From assembly GCA_037952775.1 (NCBI GenBank), contig JBANAY010000003.1:36394001-36458000 (forward strand): DNA of 64,000 nt. Reading direction: 5' to 3'. The notes under the pieces were generated by a model. That model was not told the origin of the DNA. It worked only from the letters and a program-made list of their open reading frames with translations, and made no database searches. A program made the translations under genes and the position numbers. The stretch comes from Clonostachys chloroleuca. Taxonomy: Eukaryota; Ascomycota; Sordariomycetes; Hypocreales; Bionectriaceae. Of the stretch, positions 22,536-34,300 are shown one piece after another (position 1 is the stretch's first letter; each line of letters begins with the position of its first letter).

Positions 22536-23997
22536 CTAGTAGACCGAACCATCACCGTCAAAGAACTCCTCGTCCAGGATGGGCAGCAGCTCCCGCTGCC
22601 CAGCCCACTGCTCCTTGGCCGTGGGGAGGATCAGCTCAGGAGGCAGCACGAACCCGTAGTCGCCCAGGTCCCGCAGCTCGACCGTGTAAGAAAACTCAGC
22701 GCCGCCAATACTATAAACGTGGTCAGGGGCAGCGCCCGTGGTGGCGTAGAGGACGGCGCCGCTGGGTCCGAAGGTGTAGGTGGTGCGGTTGGGCGAGGAG
22801 TCGCGGATGGCCTCGCTGACGACGGAGGCGGCCTTGGTCCACTTGCCGAGCTCGGGTGCGTAGAGGGTCTCCTTGTTGCCGAAGGGGGAGAGGATGTACT
22901 GGCCGTAGCTGTGCCAGTCGATGAAGAGCTTGATCTTGGAGGTGTCGCGGAGCTTGCGGACGAGCTTGTCGAGCCCCTTGTTCTCGGGGGTGTCGGAGGG
23001 GGCTTCACCGCGGTAGGTCTGGGAGCACGGGTTGGTGGAGGCGCCGCGCGGGTTGGTGTCCCAGCCGAACTCCCAGTTGCGGTTGATGTCGCGGCCGTAG
23101 CAAGATGGGTTGGTGGCGTTGGGGGGCGCGGGTTGTCTGTTCTTGCGCCAGAGGCGGTCGGATGTCTGGGAGTAGACGAAGCCTGGAGTGAGGTTTGTCA
23201 GTGCCATTGGTCTTGATAACGGGAGGGAAGAGACTGGGTTGCTTACCGTCGGGGTTCACGAATGGGAAGATCCAGAAGTCGTATTTGTCCAGGGCGGTTG
23301 TGACGATGCTATCATTCTTGGCGTACCCGTTGATGAGCTGCAGCGTGATGTACTCGACGACCTGATGAATGTAGTCAGCACAGTTGATCAATGAATAACG
23401 AGGATAGCGGAAGATATTTACTGGAGCGGCAATCCATTCGCGAGCGTGGACAGTGCCGTGGTAGAGAACGGCTGGCTTCCCCGGGCCGGCCTTGCCATAC
23501 AAATGAATACCGAAGATGTCGCGTCCCTCGTACGACTGGCCCGAGGAGACAATCTCGGAATTATCGGGGAATCTCTTGTGCAGCTCGTCAAAGTAGGCGA
23601 TGTGGTCCGTGTAGTTGTGGTACGAAGCAAACCAATCCTCGTCGTCCCGGACGTTGAGGCGCTTCGAGACACCCGCCGACTCGCTCTGGACAGAAGCGCC
23701 AAGGTCCTCGTGGAGGATCTTGTGCTCGAGGTGGAGAGCCTCGAATGCCGACACCTCGCTGGGGGAGACGAGGATGTCGATGTGGTACAGCCCATCGTCG
23801 TTCCAGCGCTCATAGCTGGCCAGGCCGGCATCGAGCTTGCTCCGGACATCGGCTGGGCGGCCGTGCGTCCAGATCCGGTAGACCTTGAAGCCGTCGTAGG
23901 AGACGCGGTCGACGTCTTCCTCCGTGGTGGGAGCAGCGAGGGCGCTCCCTGCGGCGAAGAGAGCCAGCAGAGTGGCTTTGAAGAACTTCATCTTCAA
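22536..23997 (-). CDS. Secreted zinc metallocarboxypeptidase (M14A, pancreatic A/B type)
   Basis: Removes C-terminal amino acids from peptides outside the cell. Exons 23997-23422, 23361-23247 and 23182-22536 join in frame (IAAP-VVEYI and NPDG-FVYSQ) to give 445 residues. This matches a zymogen of signal peptide (FKATLLALFAAGSALA), about 100-residue propeptide (DGFKVYRIW...LHEDLG) and catalytic domain. The zinc ligands are the His and Glu of HAREW (about H184, E187) and the His of FIDWHSYGQY. RDINRNWEFGW is the substrate-carboxylate (Asn/Arg) site and VELRDLGDYGF carries the catalytic Glu (about E399). The specificity loop TTGAAPDHVY suggests a hydrophobic (A-type) rather than basic preference; this is inference. 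All catalytic residues present, so probably active. Confidence 0.95.
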
Positions 23998-24792
23998 GAT
24001 TGATTGAAGAATGGATGGAGGCTAGAGCAACAACTGACCGCTCGACATGAACACGGAGCAGATACGAGGAGGGTTCGACATAGCGTGAAGGTGTGTCCTT
24101 TATATTTTATTGTTGAATGCCAGCCAAGAGCTTGTTTGCTTACCGTCCATCCATGCCGAGACTGGCACTGCGTCGTGCGACCAACATTTTCTGCATCACG
24201 ACATCAATCAAAACATCACGGCTTCGTCCAACAAGGAAGGAGATGAACGGGAAATGAGAGCCCAGACCCCCGCCTTGCCTCCAGTAATTGAGGCAGTTCA
24301 TCGCAGGCCCGCAGATCTTGAGCTATCAACCATCTTCATTCGTTCGAATTGTCGTCATCGCTGCGCCCACAACCTGTCCCTCCTGCAGGAACTTCTGCCG
24401 GGCACGTCGGTTGCACAGCAATACGATGCACCGACTGCCGGCTGCTTATGAGGAAGCCCATCGCCACTGGTGGGCTGGTGATGGACCTTCCTTGTCGGGA
24501 TAGCTGGTGCCTCTTGTGCTCACGAAAGCCAAGCTTTGGCGTCGTTGTCGTGCTTTAGCCCTGGTGATGGCGCAAACTCTGCTGATGGCAGAGAGGTCTA
24601 TTGTTTTGGGCAGTCCAGCTGAATCAAAAAGATCGAATTAACTCTAAATGATGCTGATCGGTCTAATGGTAACGCTAATGCATAGTAAGATATATCAAGG
24701 GTCAAAGGATGCTTGAAGGAAGTCAGATACAAGACACGCAGCAGCCCAAAAGAGATCGTCATCATCATCATCGCCGCGTGATCATCCATCCC
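23998..24792. other. Promoter side of the carboxypeptidase
   Basis: Contains the TATA box listed separately. The rest shows no gene. Confidence 0.55.
24099..24104 (-). promoter_or_regulatory. TATA box of the carboxypeptidase gene
   Basis: TATAAA on the minus strand inside AAAATATAAAGG, 102 bp before the ATG at 23997, the usual distance in fungal genes with short leaders. Confidence 0.45.
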
Positions 24793-26193
24793 TTACTTGA
24801 TCAGACTCTTCAACCTCTCCGACTCGACTGCGCGATAGTACGTGACGCTTTCTCTTGCCTCCGCCGTGATCTTAGGAATGTCCGTCTCTCCCGTCTTGAC
24901 AGCCTGCTCCATTGCCGATGCCAGAGCCTCGCACTCCCAGCACCCGCAAATCCTGTACTCCTTGCCAAAATGTTTGTGATATAGATCCGCCGTCCTGTCA
25001 AACCCGTTCTCCAGCGCCACGCTCGCAACAGTATCGTCGTGATTGATGAACCTCCCAACCCGCGCCTCCATGTCTTTCCCGTACTGCGACGCCGCGCACT
25101 GGTGCGTGTGCCAGACCAGGTCGACATCCAGCGTCGGCACCATCATCAGATCGGGCACCCGCCGCATCAGCTCGCAGAACCGGTCGTAGCGCGCCGCGGC
25201 CCTCGCCAGCGTCCCCTCGAGCGCCGGGCTGCGCACCCACAGCAGGTCGTGCATCCTCTCCACGAACCTGAACTGCCGCAACACCGCCTCGCGCAGCTGG
25301 TTGGCGAGCTGCGGACGCACGTCGAGGAACTTCTGCGCGTACACGGGGATCGTCCTGTCGCCGCCGCCCTCCCTCTCCGAGTCGGCGTCGTGCTCCGTCT
25401 GCGGCGCCCGCGCCGTCGCCCGCCCGAACTCGAAGTCGCTCAGCCCGACGAGCATGTTCTTCTTTTTTGACCCGGGCCGCAGGCGGACGGGCCAGTCCTC
25501 GAACTGGATGAGCAGGTGCGCCGCCATGCCCGTGTCGGCCTCGAACCGGGTCCTGTCCGCCGGCGCCAGGGACAGCTCCCAGGTGTGCGTGTCCACGGCG
25601 GCATGGACCAGCTCCCACGGGAACTTGAGGTCGGCTATGGGCTCCTCCCGGAAGTACCTGCTGAGCATGCTCGGGTTGAGCAGCAGCGCCTGCCACACCA
25701 TCAGCACGTCCAGCGGCGGGCAGTGGATGACTTCAGTATGCGCGCGGGGGATGGTCTCACGCCAGCTGAGGAAGCGCACGATGGCGAACTCGACGTACTT
25801 CTTCCACTTGCCGTGGTGCCAGGCGGCCAGGGTGGCCTTGTCCGGCTTGGACGTGCTCGAGTAGCCCATGGCGCAGCTGATGGGCGTCGAGGCCAGGACC
25901 TGCGCGCGCACGTTGTGCAGGGCCTCGAGGAAGACGAGGTGCGTCGCGCACTCTGCCACGCTGGGCGGCGTCCACTGCTGGTTTGTCGCCGCCTTGCGAG
26001 AGGCGTCGCCAAAGTCAAAGAGGGACGGTGACGGGATGCTGCGGTCGAGGGCCTTCTTCTTCAGCTCGGCAGGGTCATGGCCATGTGGACGCTGGGCGGC
26101 TTTGCTGGCGGCGAGATGCACGTCCGAGTAGGTGTCAAAGGGCAGCTCAGGTGGCCGCTGATGGGCCTCTGAGCGCGACTTCAGCCTGTTCAT
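24793..26193 (-). CDS. GRDP-like protein (DUF1399 family)
   Basis: Single exon, 466 residues. The core signatures of the glycine-rich-domain-protein (GRDP/DUF1399) family are plain: LDVLMVWQALLLNPSM in the first half and VPTLDVDLVWHTHQ with CAASQYGKDM in the second. In between are IADLKFPWELVHAAVD, and FVERMHDLLWVRSPALEGTLA with ARYDRFCELMRRVPDLMM. A terminal YRICGCWECEAL segment brings several cysteines. Plant relatives have a Gly-rich tail and have been linked to growth and stress responses; the fungal members have no defined biochemical function. This copy lacks the Gly-rich tail. A protein 2.4 kb away (28552-31379) has exactly such a tail. GC-rich and free of breaks, with no signal peptide. 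Confidence 0.88.
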   Translation of the reverse strand: MNRLKSRSEAHQRPPELPFDTYSDVHLAASKAAQRPHGHDPAELKKKALDRSIPSPSLFDFGDASRKAATNQQWTPPSVAECATHLVFLEALHNVRAQVLASTPISCAMGYSSTSKPDKATLAAWHHGKWKKYVEFAIVRFLSWRETIPRAHTEVIHCPPLDVLMVWQALLLNPSMLSRYFREEPIADLKFPWELVHAAVDTHTWELSLAPADRTRFEADTGMAAHLLIQFEDWPVRLRPGSKKKNMLVGLSDFEFGRATARAPQTEHDADSEREGGGDRTIPVYAQKFLDVRPQLANQLREAVLRQFRFVERMHDLLWVRSPALEGTLARAAARYDRFCELMRRVPDLMMVPTLDVDLVWHTHQCAASQYGKDMEARVGRFINHDDTVASVALENGFDRTADLYHKHFGKEYRICGCWECEALASAMEQAVKTGETDIPKITAEARESVTYYRAVESERLKSLIK

Positions 26194-27902
26194 TGTGTAC
26201 CTTTGGTATAGTGGTGTGCTGCTCGTCTTCTGTTGTGCTGTAGTGAGAAGGAGTGGCGATATTTGAATGGGCTGATCACAGTTGTATTTGTTGGAGTCAG
26301 CCTGCAGGGAGGCTTAGCCGGGCATAACCGTAACAAGCAAGGCGCACATAATGAGGTCCAGAGTGGGCATGGTATCATCAGGGAAATTGAGAGGATTAAT
26401 AATTTATTTCTGGTATTATTCAAATGCATTCTGCTAAAGGTGGATTGATCTACTGGGACGGGAGTCTGAGTTCTTGTCTACAGTGTTGCCCCCTTCTGAA
26501 ATGCTGCAGGCACGCAATTATAGACAGGTTCGCGGCCATTTGCGATCTGACCCAACGTCTTCGATTCACGTATAATCTCAATCTCATCGTAGTATCAGAT
26601 ACCTTTAGTGAAGTTATGCGGCGTAGGAGCTGATACCATGCTCGATTTTACCCATACCTAAATAGCAAGATACCATGTCAGTAAATTTCCAAGCATAGTT
26701 CTTAGGATACATACCAGTGTGTCTCCCCCTCTCGTGTACTCTTTGTTATACAATACCACATACAAAAGGGTCTGATTTCTATCCTAGACTCTTTGCTCAA
26801 GGTCCGTTGCGTGTCCACTAGAGTATTCTCCTAATCTTCAGGTAAGCTTGCGTGTGCAACTTCTAATGCCTTCCATTCACTGCATTCGTGCCTCGGAACT
26901 TCCTAGTCCAGCGCAGAGTAGTCCAAACACTTCAGTTCTGCTGATCAAAGACCTGAATTTTATTAACTGCGAAGGTTTTCAATTGGTTGTTCTCATATTT
27001 ACGAATTCTAATTGGCGATCCGACTCGGAGTGTTGACTGTGATCTTGGCGAGGGCTTGGCGTATTTACGATGTTCTACAGTATCTGAAGTGCATGAGAAC
27101 TTCCCGATCTTTTTAATCTCTTCTGATTCTCTCCATTGAGATGAAGATCAGTCAGCTCTTGGCAAACTTTTAACAGGTAGTCGAGGGGTTGGGAAATAGG
27201 ATCAGCGCCTTACGTCGGCCCTATCTTGGACAGAGAGACAGGATATCGCCCACCCAGCCTTTGAACGTAGATGAGCAGCTTTTACTTGTTGTTCAGGCAG
27301 ATATTCGAAGCTGAAAAGAACAACACGATGGACAAGAAGTGTATTTAATAGAGACTACTAGAGAAGGTTAGCTCTTCATCCGCTGCAGCTTTTGGAGGGC
27401 TGAAATCTCAGTGACACCCTCCGCCTCTGCCCGATGCCAAATTCTCAATCGTTTGACTTATTGTTAGGGCTGAAATCAAGACTTGAAAAAGCGTCCTCGG
27501 AATTAGCTGTAGGACGCAGGATCCCGAGATTAGAGGTCAATAACGTTATGCTACCCCCGTACGTAGAGCATACATAACGAACCCATACAGTAATTCCCAA
27601 AGAACAAGGCATCATCCCATGCCTTCCAGGGCGGACACGCACGCCGTGAATAGGAGATAGTATTTTAAAACGGCTTGGTCCTTGGTCGTGAAGGCAAAGG
27701 TTGTGGCGCTCACGGTGACTCTCTTTGGCTCAAAGTTCAGAAATCTTGTGCTAAGCACTAAGGTTACGCTCCAAGTCTAATCACCCATCTTTTGCACAAT
27801 GGTATTGTGTCCGCCACATGAGAACCACAGCCGCGACAGTGAAGACAGCTGCTCGTTTTCACCTTCATCTGCCATCCTATTACAAGCACATGCACTATCA
27901 CA
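26194..27902. other. Intergenic region, no gene seen
   Basis: Between the GRDP-like gene and the NADAR-like gene, therefore probably containing both promoters (the two genes diverge). AT-rich in the middle. No coding signal. Confidence 0.55.
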
Positions 27903-28394
27903 ATGAAGAGAACATCAGAAAGCGTCAAGATGACCGACGTGCCAGGCACCAACTTACCATCCCCCACGACCTCCGGCCCCGAATCCTCAATCTTCTTCAA
28001 GCCCGACGAGCCCCTCGGCGAGTTCTGCCAGTGGTACCCGGCCAAGTTCACCGTCAGCAAGGCCGAGATGTCCGCCCTCGTCGGCCACCCCGTCGACTCG
28101 GACGACCCCGAGGGCTGGCAGCCAATCTACTTCAGCTGGGATGAGATCAAGAGCGAGGTCGTGGTCGCGGGGAACATGGGTAAATTCGGCCAGAACCGGC
28201 GACTGAGGAGCTTGCTACTGAGTACCGGGGATCGGGTCCTGGCCGAGGCGGCTTCGCAGGACCGGGTGTGGGGGATTGGATTCACTGCCAGGGAGGCTAT
28301 GGCGCTTCAGAAGCCGGAGCTTTGGGGGGAGATTAGGCTGGGGAAGGCGTTGATGGAGGTGAGGCGGCGACTGCGGGAGGATGAGGAGCAATAG
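27903..28394 (+). CDS. Divergent NADAR/YbiA-family protein (DUF1768)
   Basis: NADAR proteins are small N-glycosidases; bacterial YbiA-type members act on riboflavin-pathway intermediates and others on ADP-ribosylated targets. Seen: 163 residues, single exon. The start region IFFKPDEPLGEFCQWYPAKF matches the family opening. The C-terminal half GNMGKFGQNRRLRSLLLSTG, DRVWGIGF and WGEIRLGKALMEVR matches the family end closely. The middle is unlike the family: the usual block around the F-x-x-x-E-x-Y-M-M-x-x-K-A motif after the WYP segment is replaced by VSKAEMSALVGHPVDSDDPE. The protein may therefore have lost or changed its catalytic glutamate region. Start at the first ATG; Met10 is an alternative. 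No intron seen that would supply the missing block. Confidence 0.78.
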   Translation: MKRTSESVKMTDVPGTNLPSPTTSGPESSIFFKPDEPLGEFCQWYPAKFTVSKAEMSALVGHPVDSDDPEGWQPIYFSWDEIKSEVVVAGNMGKFGQNRRLRSLLLSTGDRVLAEAASQDRVWGIGFTAREAMALQKPELWGEIRLGKALMEVRRRLREDEEQ

Positions 28395-28551
28395 GGATGG
28401 GAACAACGCTGAGTGTCTTGCTTGAAATGAGTACACGACGGGCTGTCTCTACTGGAGATTTATTTGATATTCACAAGACAACGGCGGTCAGCGAAAAGAC
28501 TCAGCAAACATACAAAATAGAAAAACACCGAATGCTTAAATAGCAGCTTCC

Positions 28552-28720
28552 TCAGCCACAACCATCACCGCCGCCGCCGCATCCTCCTCCGCATCCACCA
28601 CCACCACCACCATCGCCTCCCCCTGAATCACCACCACCTCCTCCCGAACCACAGCCTCCACCTCCACCAGAATCTCCTCCGCCTCCTCCTCCGCCTCCTC
28701 CATCGCCGCCTCCCCCATCG
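28552..28720 (-). repeat. Low-complexity Gly/Cys-coding tract
   Basis: CCACCACCTCC-type repeats on the plus strand encode the poly-Gly tail with Asp, Ser and Cys interruptions, ending GGGGDGCG. A length-variable minisatellite-like tract. Confidence 0.75.
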
Positions 28721-31379
28721 TACGCACCAGATAGCCCAATTGCCACATATGTAGATAGATCATTCGAAGGTATGCTAGACCAATAGGGGACACCCGGCGG
28801 ATCCGTCGGCGGCTGCCTGAAGAACCGCTTCGTCTCCGTCCTCGCCCGCATAGTCTCGGAATTCCACCCGTTCCGCCCCTTCTCGGCCAGCTTCATCCTC
28901 TGCTCCCGCTTCCTCTCGTAGTCCTCCAGCCGGCCGCTCGACGCCACCCAGTCGGGGACGAAGTAGGACGCCCCCATACCTCTCTCGTAGTGATGGCTAT
29001 AAGGCTGGGCGCGGTGGATGCCCCCCAGTTTGACGCGGTCCTTGGCGCTAACCTCACCGGCGGCAGCGCTGGAGAGCCACCTGGTGCCTACCTGCATCTC
29101 GGAGGACTTGGCCATGGCGGCGGCGACGGTCAGGAGGGCGCTCTGGGCGAGGAGCACGCGCATCCTGTTCTGGAACCAGGCCTGGTCGCTCTGGCCCTTT
29201 TCGCTGGCGCTGGGAGGGTAGAGGAAGCTTTCGCGGGCCATGTGCATGGAGATGGCCGACCACGAGTCATGGGGGAATGCCCAGACGTGCTTGGAGATGT
29301 TGCAGGAGCCGCATTGGCGGGGTTCCTCCCGTAGGCTTCGGAGCAATCCCACGGAAACAGGTCTTGGTACTTGTATGGGGCTTCTCCGAATGCACCGAAA
29401 TCAGACCAGTACTCGGAGAGGCTGTCGATGAAGTCTGAGTCTTCGTGTCGGCCGTGCTGGATGCGCAGGAGATACTCTTCCACGAGGCCCTGGGGGACGT
29501 CGTACTTGGACCAAGGGAAGTCGGCGACGAGAGGGCCGGGACGGCAGACGAAACTCATCAGGTAGGACGGAGATTTGTTGAACTGGGACACTTGAGGCGC
29601 GAAGAGAGACTGGTACATGCCGACGTTGAGGAGGTTGTCGCAGAAGTCCTTGCAGGTGTTGGATGAGAAGTTCCAAGCCAACTCAAACTTTTTGTCAATG
29701 AGCCTGGATGCAATGTTGCTGAGGTGCAGCTCGACGTGATCGATGAGGTAGTGCTTCAGCTCAAGCATGATTGTAGCTACAGCGTCGGATGGGATCTTAT
29801 CTGATTGTGTTTTGCTGCTCCCGTCAATGAGAATGTCAATGATGTGCTCCTCTGCGTCTTCATCGAGGAAACCACAAAAGGCACCTCCGACAATCTGCTT
29901 TGCCATGAGCTTATGGCGTTTTGGTGTGCGGGGCCTGTTCTGGCGGTAGAGAGTCCTGTCGGAGCCAGAGATGAGGAGACTTGACCCATCTCCATCAGAG
30001 GCTTCATCAGAATGGGCCAGGCGCAATGGGCCCCTCGTGGTAATCACCACTCCCCCATCAGTACTATGAAACAAGACGTTAGTTTCTCCGCCTTCGCCTT
30101 GGATACCAAACAATGTTCCCACTTACTTTGCAACCCCATTCTCGATGAGCACGGTTCCGAATCGTAGAGCCATATGGACATGGCCAAGTGGCTGCCCCGG
30201 TATCGCCGGACGCAGGTATGGAGGCGTCCCCCCACCTTCTTTCTGGAACTTGTCAATGCCAAACTCGGGCATGTAGTACGTGAGGTCTGGAGTTTGTTTC
30301 TTTCCGAGCTTATTGTCTTTCTCTCGGGACTTGTCTGACTCTTTCTTTATCAACCCCTTGTAATCACTCAGGGAGAGAGACTTGTCCGTCTTCAGCCGCG
30401 TACTGTCGAACTTGGCCTCGGCCAAGGTATTGTCCACAGCCATCAACGCACATGGCCCATGTTTGTTTCTCGACGACTTATCGGAAGAGATTGGAAATAG
30501 TGGCTTGGGTTTCCCGTCGGAGACCTTGGTCAGAGTCTTGCAGTTGCAGAGTGCCTGGCTCACACCGGTCGTGATGTCCCCATCCAGGCAGCAAGACTTG
30601 TATCTCTTGTGCCAATCCGGCCGACCATAGCTGTCGGAGCCAAAATAGCAGCTTTGGCAGATGACATCCTTTGAACCTCCAGGACCGGCAAACATGGACC
30701 CGCGAATGGCAGAACTGCACCTCTTGCAGAGAACATTCTGGGCTTTCAGTGCCGGCGGCGTCTTCTGGGGATCCAGAGCCAGGTGGATCTGCGCAGGCGC
30801 AAGTCTGAGGCCATTGTGAAGAGGCTCGCGGTGCTCGACGACCTTGTCAAAATCGAGCCACTGAGCCGACTGGAGGAGCAGGCGAGCCCGCTGCCTCAGT
30901 GTATGATCGCTGAGGTGCTTGCCATCCTGATACCCGACCAATTCCCTCACGGCGTCGCGGCGCCGCTCGCTCTCGGCATTGGCCAGTACCTCATATGCGC
31001 GGTTGGCGAAGGCGCCTGAGTAGTCGTCGCCGTACGAGTTCCTGTCCCTCCAGCCGTCCTCGCGCCGGCTCTGGCAGACCTGGTCGAGGAAGGTCTCGTA
31101 GCCGTAGATGAGGGGATCGTGCTCCTCGGGGAGGGCGTCCTCGCGCTGCCACTCGGTCAGGGTGCGCAGGATGAGGGCGACGTCTCTCTCGACGCCGTCC
31201 CAGTACAGGGCGAGGAGCTCGGCGAGCAGGTGTTCGGATGCTGGGCCAATCTTGGTCCGGGGGAGCTGGGCGGCGCTGGTGGCGTGCTGGGGTTTGCTGG
31301 GGCCGTGGGTGAGCGAGGCCGATCGCAGCCGCGACGTCACGGATTGGATCGTGGCCACGCGCTTGATGCTCGCCTGCAT
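28552..31379 (-). CDS. Large Cys-rich protein with Gly/Cys-rich C-terminal tail (one frame break)
   Basis: Exon 1 is 31379-30127; after a 63-nt intron (GTAAGT...TAG) coding continues from 30063 to 28552. One missing base must be supplied in the C-run (G-run on the plus strand) at 29319-29322: the sequence before it reads FPWDCSEAYGRN, after it QCGSCNISKHVWAFPHDSW. With that base the product is 921 residues. Regions: Ser/Arg-rich N-terminus (possibly mitochondrial-like); helical part with YETFLDQVCQS; a Cys cluster NVLCKRCSSAIRG...DVICQSCYFG...CCLDGDI resembling a ZZ-type zinc finger; a globular domain with MAKQIVGGAFCGFLDEDAEEH; and a CGSC-containing segment. It ends in a tail of about 55 residues of Gly runs with scattered Cys/Asp/Ser. 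I recognise this architecture as a fungal family without known function. Confidence 0.72.
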
Positions 31380-34300
31380 GCTGGCGGTTGATGTGCGAGG
31401 CGTCGTCGTGGTCGTCGTCAGAGGAAAAGGAGCTCTGGTGAAGGGTCTAGACAGACGATGGGAGCTCTGAGGTAGCCCATTGTCGCTGTCACGTCATGGT
31501 CCAACGGCGTCCATGCGCTGGGCCGCAGCACGGTGGATTGGCTTGGCTTGGCTGGTAACGTGGCGATGAGCCAGTCGTGAGTGAGTCTGCCTTGTCAGGG
31601 GTCAGATCATTGATGGCAAGGGTGAGTGATTGCTGGATTCTCACATTCAGCGCCCGGTTTGTGTGTGCGCGTGAGCTGCGGCCAGTGGAGAACAGTGGCC
31701 CCGGGCCGGACTCGGGCGGCTCTGAAACCGACTGCCCGCCAGCCATGGACAGTTAGCACTACAGCAGCACCAATCCATGTCCACCAGATGCTCTAGGCTA
31801 GAGTCCAGACCTCGTCGGGTCTGAACAAAAGTTCCAGGTTACCAATGCAGCTGGTGCTCAATCCCAGCCCAGCCGTGGTGACAACTCATCATACCCAGAT
31901 CCAATATGAATGGTCAAAAGGATGGAAATCAATCTAGAGATTCAAATTGTTTAATGTGCTATCCCAAGGTACGGTAGGTTAAACGAGAAGACCTGCTGTA
32001 TAACGTGTGCATACTTCGATGATTCGTCTACAAATGCACCTGCATACCTTTGTATTTAGCTAAATTCAGAGAAGGAGAGAGGCGCAGAAGCTTAGCTGAC
32101 TGCATAAAGGAACTTGTTCACTTTTGACTAGGGTTTTAATCTTGGCACGCGCTTGCTCGATGAAGCTATCGCCGAGGTCTGCGTTTCCCTTATGCCCCTT
32201 CAAGACAAGCAGTATCCTTCTGGTTTCACATTCTCCTCATATCGGGTCGGCTACACAACTTCAAATACTATCAAGTGACTACTTGGTCGGGCTCCAACAC
32301 GATTCCAGGGGCTATCAGAGGCTTCTATATGGCGTTAGATGATTACTCGTTGCCTAAGTAGTATCTAAATCTATTATGCTGAGTCGGGGCCCACTTGCCA
32401 ATCTGGCCAAATTAGATAAATTAGCTATTTTTCGGCATCCGTAGAAAAATGACATCCTTTTTACCCCTTCTTATTTTCACTTTTGAAAATCCCTTCCTTT
32501 GAAAGATGAGTCTTTTAGCAATGTTACGGCGGCTGCGATAGGTCAATTGATCAGCTGTGAACGTGAACTATTTGATCAAATGAGAATACACTCAAAACTC
32601 AAAACCTCCTTTTCATAGCTGTTGTGAAAGGTTGTTAGATTTTGGTGTGGTTAGCAGTCTGCATATCAAGCTCGCTAATAGCCGAGGTGTTGTTCGTTTT
32701 TCCCCCAACACAATGCCCTGGGTGGCTTTCCTGATTGGACTAACTAGGCCATAAGACGCAATAATGGATCCCTCCATAAAATGGACAAAGGTTTGAGTGT
32801 CAGTTCAATTTTCCCCTTCATCTATCACTTATTAGGGAACTAATTATGTATCCATCGGGATTTTAGGCCCTATATATCGTGGCTATATCTACCATGAACC
32901 AAGAGGAAAGAATCGATCATTTTTCCTACCAACTGATGCCAACAATTTCATCGAAACGTGGCCACCAGACATCAGTTCTCACAACTCCCTGGCACCCCCT
33001 TTCGTACTACTGGTCTCGAAGATCGGAGTTTGTGAAATTCAAAATGCAAACCATTTCAAACATGCTTCTTCTTGGTGCAGCAAACAGCCATAAGATTTTA
33101 AGATTCGCAGGCATTGCCATTGCCTGGCATCCCAAAATATAGATGAGGGAGAGCAATTGAAGACATATTCGAGATACAGTACATCATTTTTCTTACGACT
33201 ACCCCTTTCAAGACAGAGAAACCTGCCAGAGTCGAGCGCCTGATGTTCCCACTTTAGGAACAAGCTTTCGCCGCAATTACCGCGGTGAAGATGTAGATCC
33301 GGACATCCAACCGTTCTATATCTTCGCTCGTCTCGGGGAACATTTTGTTGCTGAGGACGCTACATGCGAGTATGGTTTACACCCTATGTTTTTATTTATT
33401 TTTTTTTTTTTTTTTGGGATCATTGGAAGAAAACAGGCAGTAGAGTCTACATATCTTTTGAGTTGGCTAGACTAACTTCTAGAATAGCTGCATACAAGCT
33501 GGGATCGAAGGTTGGGGATACCAGAAAGATCTCAAGATCAAACAGGGACCGCAAGATGGACAAATTTGCCCTAAAGGCAGACTAATTGTTAGGATGTACG
33601 GTCAAACCGTAAGCCAATCTTTTGGAGAGGAGAACCATACAGCCAGCTGACCTGATTTTGGAACTGTGATTTCTTAACACGTGATTTCCGGACTGATATT
33701 GGCACTAATTCCTACATCACTGTTTAATCTGATCGTTTGCAAGTTGTTCATGCGGTTCCAAGCCGTAATTGGGTATGTTATAGGGATAGAGGGCTGGTTA
33801 GACACCTCATATTTACTCTCGGCTTCCTCTTCTACGCTTGAGCGGGGAAACAGAGGCATAAGCTAGCTTCGCTTGATGGATGGCACCTTGAAGGGATCTA
33901 AACTTATCCTTGGGTCTGAAAACTGGTGGGATTGATGCCCTAATATTAGTGATTGTTTAAATCATAGGAGCTAGCGATTTCATATCGTCCAATCAATGGT
34001 GGTACATCCAGGCTCACATTTCTAAACCAACCAAATATCAACCAATTGATATACGTAGAACAATATTGGGAAATGCTGAGGGCTTAATTTTGAGGTATAT
34101 CCCGGACTTACATAAGTATTTTGGCTAGAAATACTCCCAGAACTGTCGTTGCTCTTTTTATAAGCGTCAAAGTAAGCTAGAAAATCGACCTAGACCGCCA
34201 ATAAAGATTTACATTAGCTTGTCTCTGATCTCCTCCAATGTAGACTTTCCGTCCCAAAATCCTTCAGTGAAAACTATTGGGTGAGAGGAAGAGGAAAATG

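Noticed and set aside
25039..26031. Plus-strand open frames opposite the GRDP-like gene
   Set aside because: Shadow frames of GC-rich coding sequence; family motifs are all on the minus strand.
33399..33415. Run of 17 T as a possible retroposon tail
   Set aside because: No adjacent element or target duplication visible; ordinary homopolymer in AT-rich DNA.
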